Counted from the stretch's first letter, positions 35,874-43,984 are shown. The stretch: 64,000 nt of DNA from Caulobacter sp. FWC26 (GCF_002742645.2 NZ_CP033875.1:2086001-2150000); one strand, 5' to 3'. Notes: generated by a model from the sequence alone, not told the origin. Numbers and translations are program-made.

Positions 35874-35891
35874 CGATTACGTGCGTAAACG
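35874..35891. promoter_or_regulatory. BlaI-type operator 2
   Basis: CGATTACG and CGTAAACG around TG differ from operator 1 by one arm base. The centres of the two operators are 33 bp apart, close to three helical turns, allowing cooperative binding on one DNA face. It is 67 bp from the LigT start codon, so divergent regulation is possible. Confidence 0.65.
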
Positions 35892-35957
35892 AAATGTAAT
35901 GCGGCGTTGGAGCCGCGTTCGAAGCAGCTTACGGGGGGCTGCCGGAAGGAGTACGCG

Positions 35958-36536
35958 ATGCCAGAGACGCTTCAGTTGGGTCTGCCCGGATTTGATCCGC
36001 CGACGCCGACGGATCGACTGATGTTCCTGCTGTATCCGGACGCGACGACGGCGGCGCGGATCGCGGGGGAGGCCGCTCGCTTGAAGGCCAGTCTTGGCCT
36101 GCGCGGAGGGCTGCTGCAGACCGAGCGCCTCCACGTCACGCTGCACCACCTCGGCGACTATGTCGGCCTGCCGCACGATACTGTCGGCAAAGGCGTTGTG
36201 GCGGGTGACGCGCTGAGCGCCTCGTCCTTTGAAGTGATCTTCGATCGCGCTCTCAGTTTCGCCAACCGGCTGGGAAACAACCCTTTCACATTGCAGGGCG
36301 GGCAGGGGCTGGGTTCGCTGGTCGCGTTCCAGAAGGCGCTGGGTGAGAAGATGGCCGCCGCCGCTCTACGACCCGACCGTAGCTTCACGCCGCACGTCAC
36401 CTTGCTCTACGATGAGCGCATCGTGGTCGAACAGCCGATTGCGCCGATCCCCTGGACCATCGATCGCTTCGCCTTGGTGCAGAGCAAGCTGGGGCGGACC
36501 CAGCACGTGATCCTTCGGGAATGGGTGTTGGACTGA
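35958..36536 (+). CDS. 2H phosphoesterase, 2'-5' RNA ligase (LigT) family
   Basis: A 192-residue protein with the two HxTx motifs of 2H phosphoesterases, HVTLHHLGDY (about residue 75) and HVTLLYDE (about 150). These enzymes act on cyclic phosphate or 2'-5' linked RNA ends. GGAAGGAG precedes ATG 35958, and a longer in-frame upstream stretch runs through the intergenic operators and was rejected. It is divergent from the BlaI/M56 operon. The physiological substrate is unknown for most bacterial members. Confidence 0.88.
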   Translation: MPETLQLGLPGFDPPTPTDRLMFLLYPDATTAARIAGEAARLKASLGLRGGLLQTERLHVTLHHLGDYVGLPHDTVGKGVVAGDALSASSFEVIFDRALSFANRLGNNPFTLQGGQGLGSLVAFQKALGEKMAAAALRPDRSFTPHVTLLYDERIVVEQPIAPIPWTIDRFALVQSKLGRTQHVILREWVLD

Positions 36537-36636
36537 GATCAGCCGGTATGGCTGCGCTGCGCGGGATCGACCTGTTACGCTGAGCGAGGCGATGGCAGGA
36601 ACAGGCGCTAAGAGATTCGACGCGCCAGGACGACCC

Positions 36637-36984
36637 ATGACTCTCACCCTCTATGGCATCAAGAACTGCGACACGGTCGCCAAGGCCCGCAAGTGGTTGG
36701 ACGACCATGGTCGGACCCATCTGTTCCATGACTACAAGACCGCCGGCATTGACCGGGGGCGGCTTGAGGCCTGGGTCGCCGAACACGGCTGGGAGGTCGT
36801 TCTGAACCGCGCGGGGACCACGTTCCGCAAGCTGCCAGAAGCCGACCGCTTGGGCGTTGACGCGAGCAAGGCCGTGGACCTGATGCTGGCCCAGCCGTCG
36901 ATGATCAAACGTCCGATTCTGGATTTGGGTGAGCGCCGCCTCGTGGGCTTCAAGCCCGATCTTTACGCGGCGGCGCTCGGTTAG
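36637..36984 (+). CDS. ArsC-family thioredoxin-fold protein (YffB/Spx-like)
   Basis: A 115-residue protein. TLYGIKNCDTVAKARKWLDD carries a single Cys in place of a CxxC, followed by LNRAGTTFRKLPEADR and SMIKRPILDLGERRLVGF, which are diagnostic of the YffB branch of the ArsC family. These are thiol proteins, possibly glutathione-dependent, and not proven arsenate reductases. No arsenic resistance genes are nearby. ATG 36637 is chosen because it begins the thioredoxin fold; 15 upstream codons are not family-like. Confidence 0.88.
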   Translation: MTLTLYGIKNCDTVAKARKWLDDHGRTHLFHDYKTAGIDRGRLEAWVAEHGWEVVLNRAGTTFRKLPEADRLGVDASKAVDLMLAQPSMIKRPILDLGERRLVGFKPDLYAAALG

Positions 36985-37079
36985 CTTCAGCCTCTCCGCG
37001 CCTTGTCTAGCGAAGTTTAAGACGACATCCGGCGACGGATCAGTCTATCAGTGGGATGAGGCTCGTTTGGTGCGAGCTC

Positions 37080-37766
37080 ATGGAGGACATTGCGCGCGTG
37101 GGGAAGAACGCCGTCTCGCGATACGAGCTGGTCATCTTCGACTTCGACGGCACGCTGGCGGACAGCGCCGCGTGGATGATGCGCGCCGTCAATCCCATGG
37201 CCCGCCGCTACGGCTTCAAGACGGTCACCGACGAAGAGATCGAGATGCTGCGGGGACGCAGTACGCGCGAGGTCATCCGCTATCTGGGCGTTTCGCCGTG
37301 GAAGCTCCCGCTGATCGCGCGCGCCGGCAAGAAGCTTATGGCCGCCGACGCCCACACGATCCCGCTGTTCCCGGAAACGGAGAAGATGCTCCGCGCCCTG
37401 CACGCCGCCGGCGTGAAGATCGCGGTGGTCAGCTCCAATAGCGAGACGGTGATCCGGCGCGTCCTGGGTGAGGAGCTGGGAAACCTGATCAGCCTCTATG
37501 CCTGCGGCGCGTCGCTTTTTGGCAAGGCGCGCAAGTTCAAGCAGGTCACCCGGCAGGGCGTCGCGCGCGACAAGATCATCTGTATCGGCGACGAGACCCG
37601 TGACATTGAAGCGGCCCGGGCCGTCGGCCTGGACTGCGGCGCCGTCGGTTGGGGCTACGCCAAGCCCTCGATCCTGGCCCAGCACGGTCCGACCGTGTCT
37701 TTCAATTCGATGTCCGAAATTATTTCCTACGTCGGCGCATCCAAGACGGCGGTTGGCGGCGACTAA
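37080..37766 (+). CDS. HAD-superfamily hydrolase, phosphoglycolate phosphatase-like
   Basis: A protein of about 228 residues with the four HAD motifs: VIFDFDGTLADS (nucleophile Asp), VVSSNS (Thr/Ser motif II), Lys in GKARKFKQV (motif III) and CIGDETRDIEAARA (motif IV). The cap insert resembles phosphoglycolate phosphatase/beta-phosphoglucomutase types. The start is uncertain between ATG 37056, ATG 37080 and GTG 37098, the last with GGAGG 11 bases upstream. It is probably a small-metabolite phosphatase; substrate unknown. Confidence 0.85.
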   Translation: MEDIARVGKNAVSRYELVIFDFDGTLADSAAWMMRAVNPMARRYGFKTVTDEEIEMLRGRSTREVIRYLGVSPWKLPLIARAGKKLMAADAHTIPLFPETEKMLRALHAAGVKIAVVSSNSETVIRRVLGEELGNLISLYACGASLFGKARKFKQVTRQGVARDKIICIGDETRDIEAARAVGLDCGAVGWGYAKPSILAQHGPTVSFNSMSEIISYVGASKTAVGGD

Positions 37767-37809
37767 CCTTCGAAAGCGCGGAGGATCGCGCTGCAAGGAG
37801 GGGAGTCCT

Positions 37810-37989
37810 GTGACAGACCTGTTTCGAGATTTCTGGTGGCTGCTATTTGCCGTCAGCTTTATCGCCTTGGGCGCCTTCCGAGCCTGGCTTGATTGCCGCG
37901 CGCGCCTGGAGACGATCCGCACGCTTCGTGAACTCGCCGCCCGAGGGCAGGAGCCGTCGCCGGCGCTGCTGGGCCAACTCAAGCGCTGA
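37810..37989 (+). CDS. Short membrane protein, truncated paralogue of the following gene
   Basis: A 59-residue protein starting at GTG, with GGAGGGGAG just upstream. It has one transmembrane segment near the N-terminus (FWWLLFAVSFIALGAF), then a basic amphipathic region ending LAARGQEPSPALLGQLKR. It aligns by eye along its full length with residues 1-61 of the protein at 38001 (DLFRxFWWL, ...RANREAL..., AxGxEPxPxLLxxxxKR), but stops before the second half. It looks like a duplicated and shortened copy, yet its start signal is intact. Confidence 0.7.
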   Translation: MTDLFRDFWWLLFAVSFIALGAFRAWLDCRARLETIRTLRELAARGQEPSPALLGQLKR

Positions 37990-38000
37990 GGGAAACATCG

Positions 38001-38426
38001 ATGTCCGAGGATCTCTTTCGTCAGTTCTGGTGGCTGATCTTCCCGCTGAGCTGGTTCGTTTTCGGCGCGTGGCAGTCCTGGCTGTCGTATCGCGCCAACC
38101 GCGAGGCGCTGGACCTGATCAAGACCTACGCCGCCGCCGGTCGCGAGCCGCCGCCCGAATTGCTGGCGCGCATCGACAAGCGCTTCAACTTCGATGAGAA
38201 CGACGACGGCTTCGAAGGCCGTCGTCGGCGCCGTTATCGCGGTCGCGAACGCGGTTGGTACCAGGCGGTGCTGTTCGGGATCATGGGGCTGGGCTTTGGC
38301 TACGCCGCCGTCAGCGACATGTACGGCGAGGGGCAGGCGTTCACGATCGTGGCCTTCGTGATGGCCGCGCTCAGCGCGGCGTCCCTGGTCCATGTGTTGT
38401 TCGACCGGAATCGGCCCGGTCTCTGA
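38001..38426 (+). CDS. DUF6249-like membrane protein of sigma-factor module A
   Basis: A 141-residue protein with one N-terminal transmembrane segment, the conserved stretch IKTYAAAGREPPPELLARI (about 40-58), a basic linker RRRRRYRGRERG (about 74-85) and a C-terminal pair of transmembrane segments (about 88-106 and 113-132). The pattern of a two-part membrane protein with a GxxxPPEL motif matches the small family often found beside ECF sigma factors. Its stop codon overlaps the sigma-factor start by one base (TGATG), so it is coupled to it. Function unknown; a role in sensing or in anchoring an anti-sigma activity is possible. Confidence 0.75.
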   Translation: MSEDLFRQFWWLIFPLSWFVFGAWQSWLSYRANREALDLIKTYAAAGREPPPELLARIDKRFNFDENDDGFEGRRRRRYRGRERGWYQAVLFGIMGLGFGYAAVSDMYGEGQAFTIVAFVMAALSAASLVHVLFDRNRPGL

Positions 38427-38941
38427 TGGAGGCCGCGCTCGTCCGACAGGCGCGCGCGGGCTCCCAAGCCGCTTTCGCTCGTCTCGTGGCGCTCCATGAG
38501 AAGCCATTGCGAGGGTTTCTCCGCAAGAGCGGCTGGATCGACGCGGACGATATCGCTCAGGAAGCTCTCGTGGCGGCGTGGTCAGGCCTGAACAAGCTCC
38601 GGGATGACGACGGCTTTCGGGGGTGGCTCTACGGCGTCGCCTGGCGCAAGGCGCTCGGTCATCGGCGCGGCGTTAAGCGCGCTGCGGCGCGCGACGAGGC
38701 CTGGCGCGGCGAACAAGTGCTGGAGGCCGCCGCCGAGGTCGCCGCCGAGGACCGTCTGGCGCTGGAAGCCGCGCTGGCGACCTTGCCGGCGGACCAGCGC
38801 GCCTGCGTCACCCTCTGTCTTGGCCAGGGATGGTCACACGCCGAGGCGTCCGACGCTCTGGGGCTTCCCCTCGGGACCGTCAAGTCGCATGTTGCCCGTG
38901 GCCGCGAGCGGCTGCTGGCTGTTTTGAAAGGCGCGCCATGA
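38426..38941 (+). CDS. ECF-type RNA polymerase sigma factor, module A
   Basis: A 171-residue sigma-70 family member with region 2 (about 10-80; DDIAQEALVAAWSGLNKL) and region 4 (about 112-165; GWSHAEASDALGLPLGTVKS helix-turn-helix). No region 1 or 3 is present, which defines an ECF sigma. It starts in the stop codon of the membrane protein and its own stop overlaps the next start (ATGA), so four products of this module are coupled. A closely similar factor is encoded at 39779. Regulon unknown. Confidence 0.9.
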   Translation: MEAALVRQARAGSQAAFARLVALHEKPLRGFLRKSGWIDADDIAQEALVAAWSGLNKLRDDDGFRGWLYGVAWRKALGHRRGVKRAAARDEAWRGEQVLEAAAEVAAEDRLALEAALATLPADQRACVTLCLGQGWSHAEASDALGLPLGTVKSHVARGRERLLAVLKGAP

Positions 38942-39246
38942 CCCTGGATGATCAACTCTCGGCCTTTCTGGCGGAGGCGCCCCAGCAGAGCCGTGCGGCG
39001 ATATTCTCAGCCGAGGTCATGAAGCGGATCGAGCGCCGGATATTCCTTGAGCGGCTGGCGTTCGTGACCCTCGTCACGGCCGTATTGGCGGTGGTGCTCT
39101 GGGCTTGCTCGCCCGTTCTCAATCTGGCCGCTTCGGCCTTCGCGTCGACCTTCACCCCGGCCGCCGCGATGCTCGTGTTCGCCGCTGCTATCCTGTTGGC
39201 GGGAGGACCGGCTGTCTGGCGCGGCCTGGGCCTGCGCTTCGGCTAG
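38938..39246 (+). CDS. Small two-TM protein after sigma A, candidate anti-sigma factor
   Basis: A 102-residue protein. A short N-terminal segment (MTLDDQLSAFLAEAPQQSRA) resembles the start of small anti-sigma proteins, followed by an amphipathic helix and two transmembrane segments (about 43-62 and 70-95). No Cys zinc-binding (ZAS) motif is present. It overlaps the sigma gene by four bases. Sigma genes are often followed immediately by their membrane anti-sigma, so this role is plausible but unproven. The protein at 40347 holds the same position in module B and has a similar size and N-terminal pattern. Confidence 0.7.
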   Translation: MTLDDQLSAFLAEAPQQSRAAIFSAEVMKRIERRIFLERLAFVTLVTAVLAVVLWACSPVLNLAASAFASTFTPAAAMLVFAAAILLAGGPAVWRGLGLRFG

Positions 39247-39361
39247 TTTCGCCTTACGAAAGTTTCATGGCGCGGGGCGCCTCCAAACGGAGCCTTGAAG
39301 CCCTCTTACCAGTGAAGGCGGCGCGGAGCGTCGTCGAACGAGAAACTAGGAGGATTTGAAA

Positions 39362-39748
39362 ATGGGTCCCGAAATCATCGTCCCCGTCGCGCTCTTCGCG
39401 ATGATCTGCGCCGTCGTCTGTGTGCCCCTGTACCTCAAGAGCAAGGAGCGGATGGAAATGCAGGCGACGCTCCGTCTCGCCATCGAGAAGGGGCAGCCGG
39501 TCCCGCAGGAAGTGATCGAGGCCATGACCCGTAACGTGAAGATGCCGCCGACCCGCCTGCGCGATCTGCGGACCGGTGTCATCTGGCTGGCGGTTGGCAT
39601 CGGCGTCGGGCTGGCGACCTATTTCGGCGACTTCATCAGCGGCAGTGGTGATTTCGACGGCTTCGGCATCGCCTGCATCCCCGCCGTCATTGGCGTCGCG
39701 TTTATCGTTTTGAGCTTTTTCAATCCGAACAAGGAAGCGCGGGTCTAG
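39362..39748 (+). CDS. DUF6249-like membrane protein of sigma-factor module B
   Basis: A 128-residue protein: N-terminal transmembrane segment (about 3-22), then KSKERMEMQATLRLAIEKGQ and the motif GQPVPQEVIEAM, then two transmembrane segments (about 68-88 and 95-118). It corresponds in position and layout to the protein at 38001 but is diverged. The AGGAGG site four bases upstream of ATG 39362 is strong, and 30 bases separate its stop from the next start. It probably works with the sigma factor that follows. Confidence 0.78.
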   Translation: MGPEIIVPVALFAMICAVVCVPLYLKSKERMEMQATLRLAIEKGQPVPQEVIEAMTRNVKMPPTRLRDLRTGVIWLAVGIGVGLATYFGDFISGSGDFDGFGIACIPAVIGVAFIVLSFFNPNKEARV

Positions 39749-39778
39749 CGCCCGAGGCCTTGGGAGGGGCTTGTACCA

Positions 39779-40354
39779 ATGGGCATGGAACGCCCGCCGA
39801 CCGGTCATGACGTCGAACTCGCCGCACAAGCAGCAGCGGGTGACCGGCGGGCCTATGGGGAGCTCGTTCGACGGCACGGCTCGGCCGTCCGCGGTCTCCT
39901 GCGTCGTATGGGCGCGGAGTCCGCTACGGCCGATGATCTGGCTCAGGACGCCTTCATGACCGGCTTCGAACAGGTTGCCGAGTTTCGGGGCGAGGGGACC
40001 TTCGGCGCCTGGATCAAGAAGATCGCCGCGCGGCTCTATCTAAAGCGCGTGAAACGTGAGGCGCGGCTGATCTTCTCGGACAATGTCGAGCCCCTCGAAG
40101 AGATTTCCATACGAGATGCGTCCGGCGACGCCGCCAGCCGTATCGATCTCGACGAGGCGCTGAAGAGCCTGTCTCGGGGTGAACGGCTGTGCGTTTCGCT
40201 GTGCTACGGGGCCGATTGGTCCCATGGCGAGGCGGCCGAGGCGTTGAATATCCCGATCGGCACGGTGAAATCCCATGTCAAACGTGGTTTGGACAAACTT
40301 CGGGCGAAACTCGCCCGACCGGATGAGGGCGCGAGGAGGGAAGCTCATGGCTGA
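39779..40354 (+). CDS. ECF-type RNA polymerase sigma factor, module B
   Basis: A 191-residue ECF sigma. Region 2 (about 22-90) holds TADDLAQDAFMTGFEQVAEF, and region 4 (about 128-180) holds LSRGERLCVSLCYGADWSHG and EALNIPIGTVKSHVKRGL. The region 4 wording (WSHGEAAEAL versus WSHAEASDAL at 38842) marks it as a paralogue of the sigma factor at 38426. GGAGGGG lies nine bases before the ATG. It overlaps the next gene by eight bases. Confidence 0.9.
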   Translation: MGMERPPTGHDVELAAQAAAGDRRAYGELVRRHGSAVRGLLRRMGAESATADDLAQDAFMTGFEQVAEFRGEGTFGAWIKKIAARLYLKRVKREARLIFSDNVEPLEEISIRDASGDAASRIDLDEALKSLSRGERLCVSLCYGADWSHGEAAEALNIPIGTVKSHVKRGLDKLRAKLARPDEGARREAHG

Positions 40355-40727
40355 ACCCGATTTCGAAGCGCAACTGACCCGCATGTTCGCCGAACCGCCG
40401 TCGTTTCCGGACGCGGCGCTGTTCAACGCGGAGGTCGCGGCCAAGTTGGACCGCGGCTGGGCCATGCGACGGATGTTCATCGCCGTTGCAGGAACGGGCG
40501 CGGGCCTGATCGGCGCGGTGCAGATCTTCGGTAGCCGGTTCTCGAGCGAGCTGGCCCAGCTCTCCCGCGACGGCAGCCACGGCCTGGAGGCGGAGATCAA
40601 TGGCGGATGGGCCAAGCTCACCGCTCTGCTGAGCACGCCGTCGAGCGCCGAGGCGGTTTGGCTGGCCGCCGGCCTGGCGGTTGTCGCCCTAGCCTTCGCG
40701 GTGACCCGTGTGGTCGAGGATTTCTAA
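40347..40727 (+). CDS. Small membrane protein after sigma B, candidate anti-sigma factor
   Basis: A 126-residue protein with N-terminal EAQLTRMFAEPPSFPDAALF, an amphipathic helix and two transmembrane segments (about 40-60 and 104-120). GAGGAGGG precedes the ATG, which lies inside the end of the sigma gene. The N-terminal pattern of acidic start, FAE and AxxFNAEVxxKLxR echoes FLAE and AxIFSAEVMKRIxR in the protein at 38938. It is the equivalent component of module B. No zinc motif; the anti-sigma role is inferred. Confidence 0.7.
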   Translation: MAEPDFEAQLTRMFAEPPSFPDAALFNAEVAAKLDRGWAMRRMFIAVAGTGAGLIGAVQIFGSRFSSELAQLSRDGSHGLEAEINGGWAKLTALLSTPSSAEAVWLAAGLAVVALAFAVTRVVEDF

Positions 40728-40819
40728 GGGGTTCTCGACGTCTTATCGCTGTTCATGTTGCGGTGCGACGCGATCTCGCCCACAAACGGCGCCCAAAAGC
40801 GTCTTAGGGAGGGTTCGCC

Positions 40820-41647
40820 CTGTCCGCCCATCGTGAAGAGACGGTCCGCCGCCTGGCCGCCCCCGACATCGCCGCCCGCAAAGGCGGCGTGCCCATTGTC
40901 TGCCTGACAGCCTACACCGCCCCGGTCGCTGGGGCGCTGGACGAGGCTTGCGACGTCCTGCTGGTGGGCGATTCGCTTGGCATGGTCGTCCATGGCCTGC
41001 CGAATACGGTTGGCGTGACGATGGAGATGATGATCCTGCATGGTCAAGCCGTCATGCGGGGCTCCCGCAAGGCCATGGTCGTGATCGACATGCCGTTCGG
41101 CTCGTACGAGGCTTCGCACGAAGAGGCCTACGCCAACGCGGTCCGCATCATGAAGGAGACGGGCGCTCAGGCGGTGAAGGTCGAAAGCGGTCCGACTGTG
41201 CCCGAGACCATCGCCTACCTCACCCAGCGTGGCGTGCCAGTCATGGGCCATGTTGGTCTGCGGCCTCAGGCCGTGCTGCTGGAGGGCGGCTTCAAGGCGA
41301 AGGGCAAGGACGACGCGGGGCGCGCCAAGGTGCTGGAAGAGGCGCGTCTGACCGCCGAAGCCGGAGCCTTCGCCATCGTCGTCGAGGGCGTCGCCGAGAG
41401 CCTGGCGCGCGAGGTCACCGAGTCGGTGTCCGTGCCGACGATCGGCATCGGAGCCTCGGCTGGTTGCGATGGTCAGGTGCTGGTCGTCGACGACATGCTG
41501 GGCCTGTTCGACTGGACGCCAAAGTTCGTTCGGCGCTACGCCGATCTGAAGACCCAGATCGAACGGGCGGCCGCGCAGTACGCCAGCGACGTTCGCGACC
41601 GGAGCTTCCCCGGACCGGCGGAAACCTACTACGCCAAGAAGCCTTGA
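40820..41647 (+). CDS. panB: 3-methyl-2-oxobutanoate hydroxymethyltransferase
   Basis: First committed enzyme of pantothenate synthesis, using methylenetetrahydrofolate to make ketopantoate. The 275-residue TIM barrel has CLTAYTAPVAGAL, VGDSLGMVVHG (metal-site Asp), VIDMPFGSYE, VKVESG, and MGHVGLRPQAV, all canonical. The start is unusual. Conservation demands residues upstream of the first GTG (40889), but an in-frame TAG lies at 40805, and the only codon after it with a good ribosome-binding site is CTG at 40820 (GGGAGGG ends six bases before). A CTG start giving (M)SAHREETVRRLAAPD is therefore proposed. It stands alone between the sigma modules and the yfgM-bamB-der group. Confidence 0.9.
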   Translation: MSAHREETVRRLAAPDIAARKGGVPIVCLTAYTAPVAGALDEACDVLLVGDSLGMVVHGLPNTVGVTMEMMILHGQAVMRGSRKAMVVIDMPFGSYEASHEEAYANAVRIMKETGAQAVKVESGPTVPETIAYLTQRGVPVMGHVGLRPQAVLLEGGFKAKGKDDAGRAKVLEEARLTAEAGAFAIVVEGVAESLAREVTESVSVPTIGIGASAGCDGQVLVVDDMLGLFDWTPKFVRRYADLKTQIERAAAQYASDVRDRSFPGPAETYYAKKP

Positions 41648-41695
41648 AACGGCGCGTTGCGACCGCGCGCGGCACGCTATAGGTTCGCCGCCTCG

Positions 41696-41717
41696 GGCGG
41701 ACGGCCCTTCGTCCGCC
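41696..41717 (+). terminator. Hairpin downstream of panB
   Basis: GGCGGACG (41696-41703) and CGTCCGCC (41710-41717) form a perfect 8-bp stem with a 6-base loop, 48 bases past the panB stop. The tail is not U-rich, so termination strength is uncertain. Confidence 0.45.
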
Positions 41718-41800
41718 ACAATCTGTCCTAAACCCGGTGGGGTTCTTCGCAGTCGCGAGGAGCGTCCAAGGGCCAGAGCCTGTTTTCGGAGCCTCGTTTC

Positions 41801-42553
41801 GTGGTCGATGTTTTTGACGAAGTCGAAGAACAGCTTCGGGCGGAGCGCTACCGCACGCTAGCCAAGAAGTCGCTGCCCTGGGTGGCGGCGGCTGCTGCGG
41901 CGGCGGTGATCGGCGTGGGCGGCTTCTGGGGATGGCGCACCTATCAGACCGATCAGGCCGACAAGGCTTCGCAGGCTTACCAGGCTGCCTTGGAAACCGC
42001 TCAGAAGCAGGGGCCGGCCAAGGCGTTCGACGGTTTCAAGAGCGTCGCCGACATCAACGCCAAGGGCTACAAGTCGCTGGCGCTGATGCAGATGGGCGCC
42101 ATCCGCCTCGAGGAAAGCAAGACCAAGGAGGCCGTCGCCTATTTCGACGAGGCGGCCAAGGTCGCGCCGAACGCGATGATCGGCGACCTGGCGCGCCTCA
42201 AATCCGCCTTCGCTCTGATGGACACCGCCTCGTACAAGGATATCGAGACGAGGTTGACGCCTTTGGCGGGGGAAAAGAGCCCGTACCGCGTGTACGCCAA
42301 GGAGGCCCTGGCCTTCGCCAAACTGCAGGCCGGTGATCTGGCGGGCGCGCGGGCGGATTTCGTCATTCTGGCCAATTCGCTCGACGCCAACACGTCTGAG
42401 GCCGTTCGGCAGCGCGCCCAGGCGGCGATGCAACTGATCGACTCCGGTTCCGCCAAGGCCCTGCCGGGCGCGGTGAAGGCCGCCGCGGCCCTTCCGAAGA
42501 CTCCGCCGATGATGCAATTGCCGCCCGCCGTCGCCCCGAACGCCGCCCAATGA
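41801..42553 (+). CDS. YfgM-like membrane-anchored TPR protein
   Basis: A 250-residue protein with a cytoplasmic N-terminus, one transmembrane segment (about 25-45: PWVAAAAAAAVIGVGGFWGW) and a periplasmic TPR-like helical domain, ending in a Pro/Ala tail. In E. coli the order yfgM-bamB-der is the same, and YfgM interacts with the Sec translocon and periplasmic chaperones. Here too the gene overlaps bamB by four bases. The start is GTG with GGAG nine bases upstream. The function is inferred from synteny and architecture. Confidence 0.85.
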   Translation: MVDVFDEVEEQLRAERYRTLAKKSLPWVAAAAAAAVIGVGGFWGWRTYQTDQADKASQAYQAALETAQKQGPAKAFDGFKSVADINAKGYKSLALMQMGAIRLEESKTKEAVAYFDEAAKVAPNAMIGDLARLKSAFALMDTASYKDIETRLTPLAGEKSPYRVYAKEALAFAKLQAGDLAGARADFVILANSLDANTSEAVRQRAQAAMQLIDSGSAKALPGAVKAAAALPKTPPMMQLPPAVAPNAAQ

Positions 42554-43980
42554 GCCATAAAATGATCTCCAAGCGTTCCGTGGCGCTGGTCGCGCTGATG
42601 TCGACCGCGATGGCTGTTTCCGGCTGTTCGACGGTCTCCAAACTCAACCCCTTCGACAAGGGTGAGAAGAACAAGAGCACCGCCAGCCAGGGGCAGCGCA
42701 TCTCCATCATCGCCTTCGACCAGAAGGTCGAAGCCAATGAGTCGCTGAAGGGCGCCGACTTCTTCCTGCCCGATCCCACGGTGCAGGCGGAGTGGCGCTT
42801 GCCGGGCGGCAACGCCGAGCAGTCCATCGAGCACGTCGACGCCGGCAAAGCGTTCGAGATCGCCTGGAAGAAGGGTTTCGGGAAGAAGGCCGGCGCCAAG
42901 TTCCATGTCACCGCGCCCCCGGTGGCGTCCGCCGACCGCATCTTCGTCATGGATGGCGAAGCGGACGTGGTGGCGCTGGATGCGCGCTCGGGCGCCACGA
43001 TCTGGCGCAAGGATCTTCGACCGGCTGCTGGTCCGACCCGCAAGGGCGGCTTCATGGGGCTGATCCCCAAGAAGAACGACCGCACGGGCTTCGGCGGCGG
43101 CCTTGCCCTCAGCCCCGACAACAAACTGTACGTGGCTTCGGGCTTCCGCTTCGTCGCCCAGATCGACGCCGCGACCGGCGCCATGGGCTGGACCCAGCCG
43201 ACCTCGACCCCGGTCCACGCCGCGCCGACCGTCGTCGACGGGCGCGTCTTCGTGGTCTCGACCGACAACGAGCTCTTGACCTTCGCCGCCGAGACGGGGG
43301 TGCCGGGCTGGACCTATCAGGCCCTCAGCGAGCCTGCCCGGATTCTGGCGGCCTCGACCCCGGCCGTCAGCGGCGACACCGTGGTGTCGGGCTTCGCCTC
43401 GGGCGAACTGATCGCGTTGCGCGCCGCCAACGGCAACGACCTGTGGAGCGAGGCGCTCAGCCGCGCCAGTCGCACCAATGCGCTGTCGGAAATCCGCGAC
43501 ATTCCCGGGCGTCCCGTCATCTATAAGGGCGACGTGTTCGCGGTCAGCCACTCGGGCGTGTTCGCGGCGACCGATCTCCGTTCGGGTCAGGCCCGCTGGA
43601 GCCTGCCGGTGACCGCCATCACGACGCCTTGGGCGGCCGGTGACGTCGTCTATGTGGTGGACAAGGCCGGGCAGGTGATCTGCGTGTCGCGCGAGAACGG
43701 CGCGGTCTATTGGATCCAAGACCTCAACGACTCGGCCAACCTCTCCAAGAAGCAAAAGAAGAAGCGCGCCAAGAAGCCGCGCCTCTGGTCGACCCCCATC
43801 CTGGCCAACGGCCGGCTGATCACGGTCTCCAGCGAAGGTGAGGCCGTCGCCCTGAACGCCAAGACCGGCGCCAAGGAAAAGACGCTGAAGATCGGCTCGC
43901 CGGTGCTGCTGAACCCGATCGCTGTGGGCGACATGATCTACCTCGTCACCGACGACGCGGAGCTCGTCGCCATCCGTTAG
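42550..43980 (+). CDS. bamB: Outer membrane protein assembly factor BamB-like lipoprotein
   Basis: A 476-residue PQQ-type beta-propeller lipoprotein. The signal peptide ends in a lipobox at VSGC (Cys near residue 26). Repeated WRKDLRP/GW/YWIQDL blade motifs are spread through residues 110-475. BamB is the scaffold lipoprotein of the BAM complex that folds outer-membrane barrels. It is longer than E. coli BamB (about 390) because of an N-terminal linker and a very basic insert [12 protein letters not shown] near residue 400. It sits between the YfgM-like gene and der, and a strong terminator follows. Confidence 0.88.
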   Translation: MSHKMISKRSVALVALMSTAMAVSGCSTVSKLNPFDKGEKNKSTASQGQRISIIAFDQKVEANESLKGADFFLPDPTVQAEWRLPGGNAEQSIEHVDAGKAFEIAWKKGFGKKAGAKFHVTAPPVASADRIFVMDGEADVVALDARSGATIWRKDLRPAAGPTRKGGFMGLIPKKNDRTGFGGGLALSPDNKLYVASGFRFVAQIDAATGAMGWTQPTSTPVHAAPTVVDGRVFVVSTDNELLTFAAETGVPGWTYQALSEPARILAASTPAVSGDTVVSGFASGELIALRAANGNDLWSEALSRASRTNALSEIRDIPGRPVIYKGDVFAVSHSGVFAATDLRSGQARWSLPVTAITTPWAAGDVVYVVDKAGQVICVSRENGAVYWIQDLNDSANLSKKQKKKRAKKPRLWSTPILANGRLITVSSEGEAVALNAKTGAKEKTLKIGSPVLLNPIAVGDMIYLVTDDAELVAIR

Positions 43981-43984
43981 CCGT

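Noticed and set aside
37017..38507. Open frame of 496 codons on the minus strand opposite the HAD and sigma-module genes
   Set aside because: It covers several plus-strand genes with good start signals and shows only compositional residues.
37990..39361. EcfG/SigT-type promoter (GGAAC-N17-CGTT) before the sigma modules
   Set aside because: I searched the gaps around the two modules by eye and found no acceptable pair of elements.
40889..40891. GTG as the panB start
   Set aside because: It would remove the conserved N-terminal helix and leave only three residues before the first barrel strand; CTG 40820 has a much better ribosome-binding site.
42139..43755. Open frame of 538 codons on the minus strand opposite bamB
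   Set aside because: Antisense to a lipoprotein gene with propeller motifs; no independent motif or start signal.
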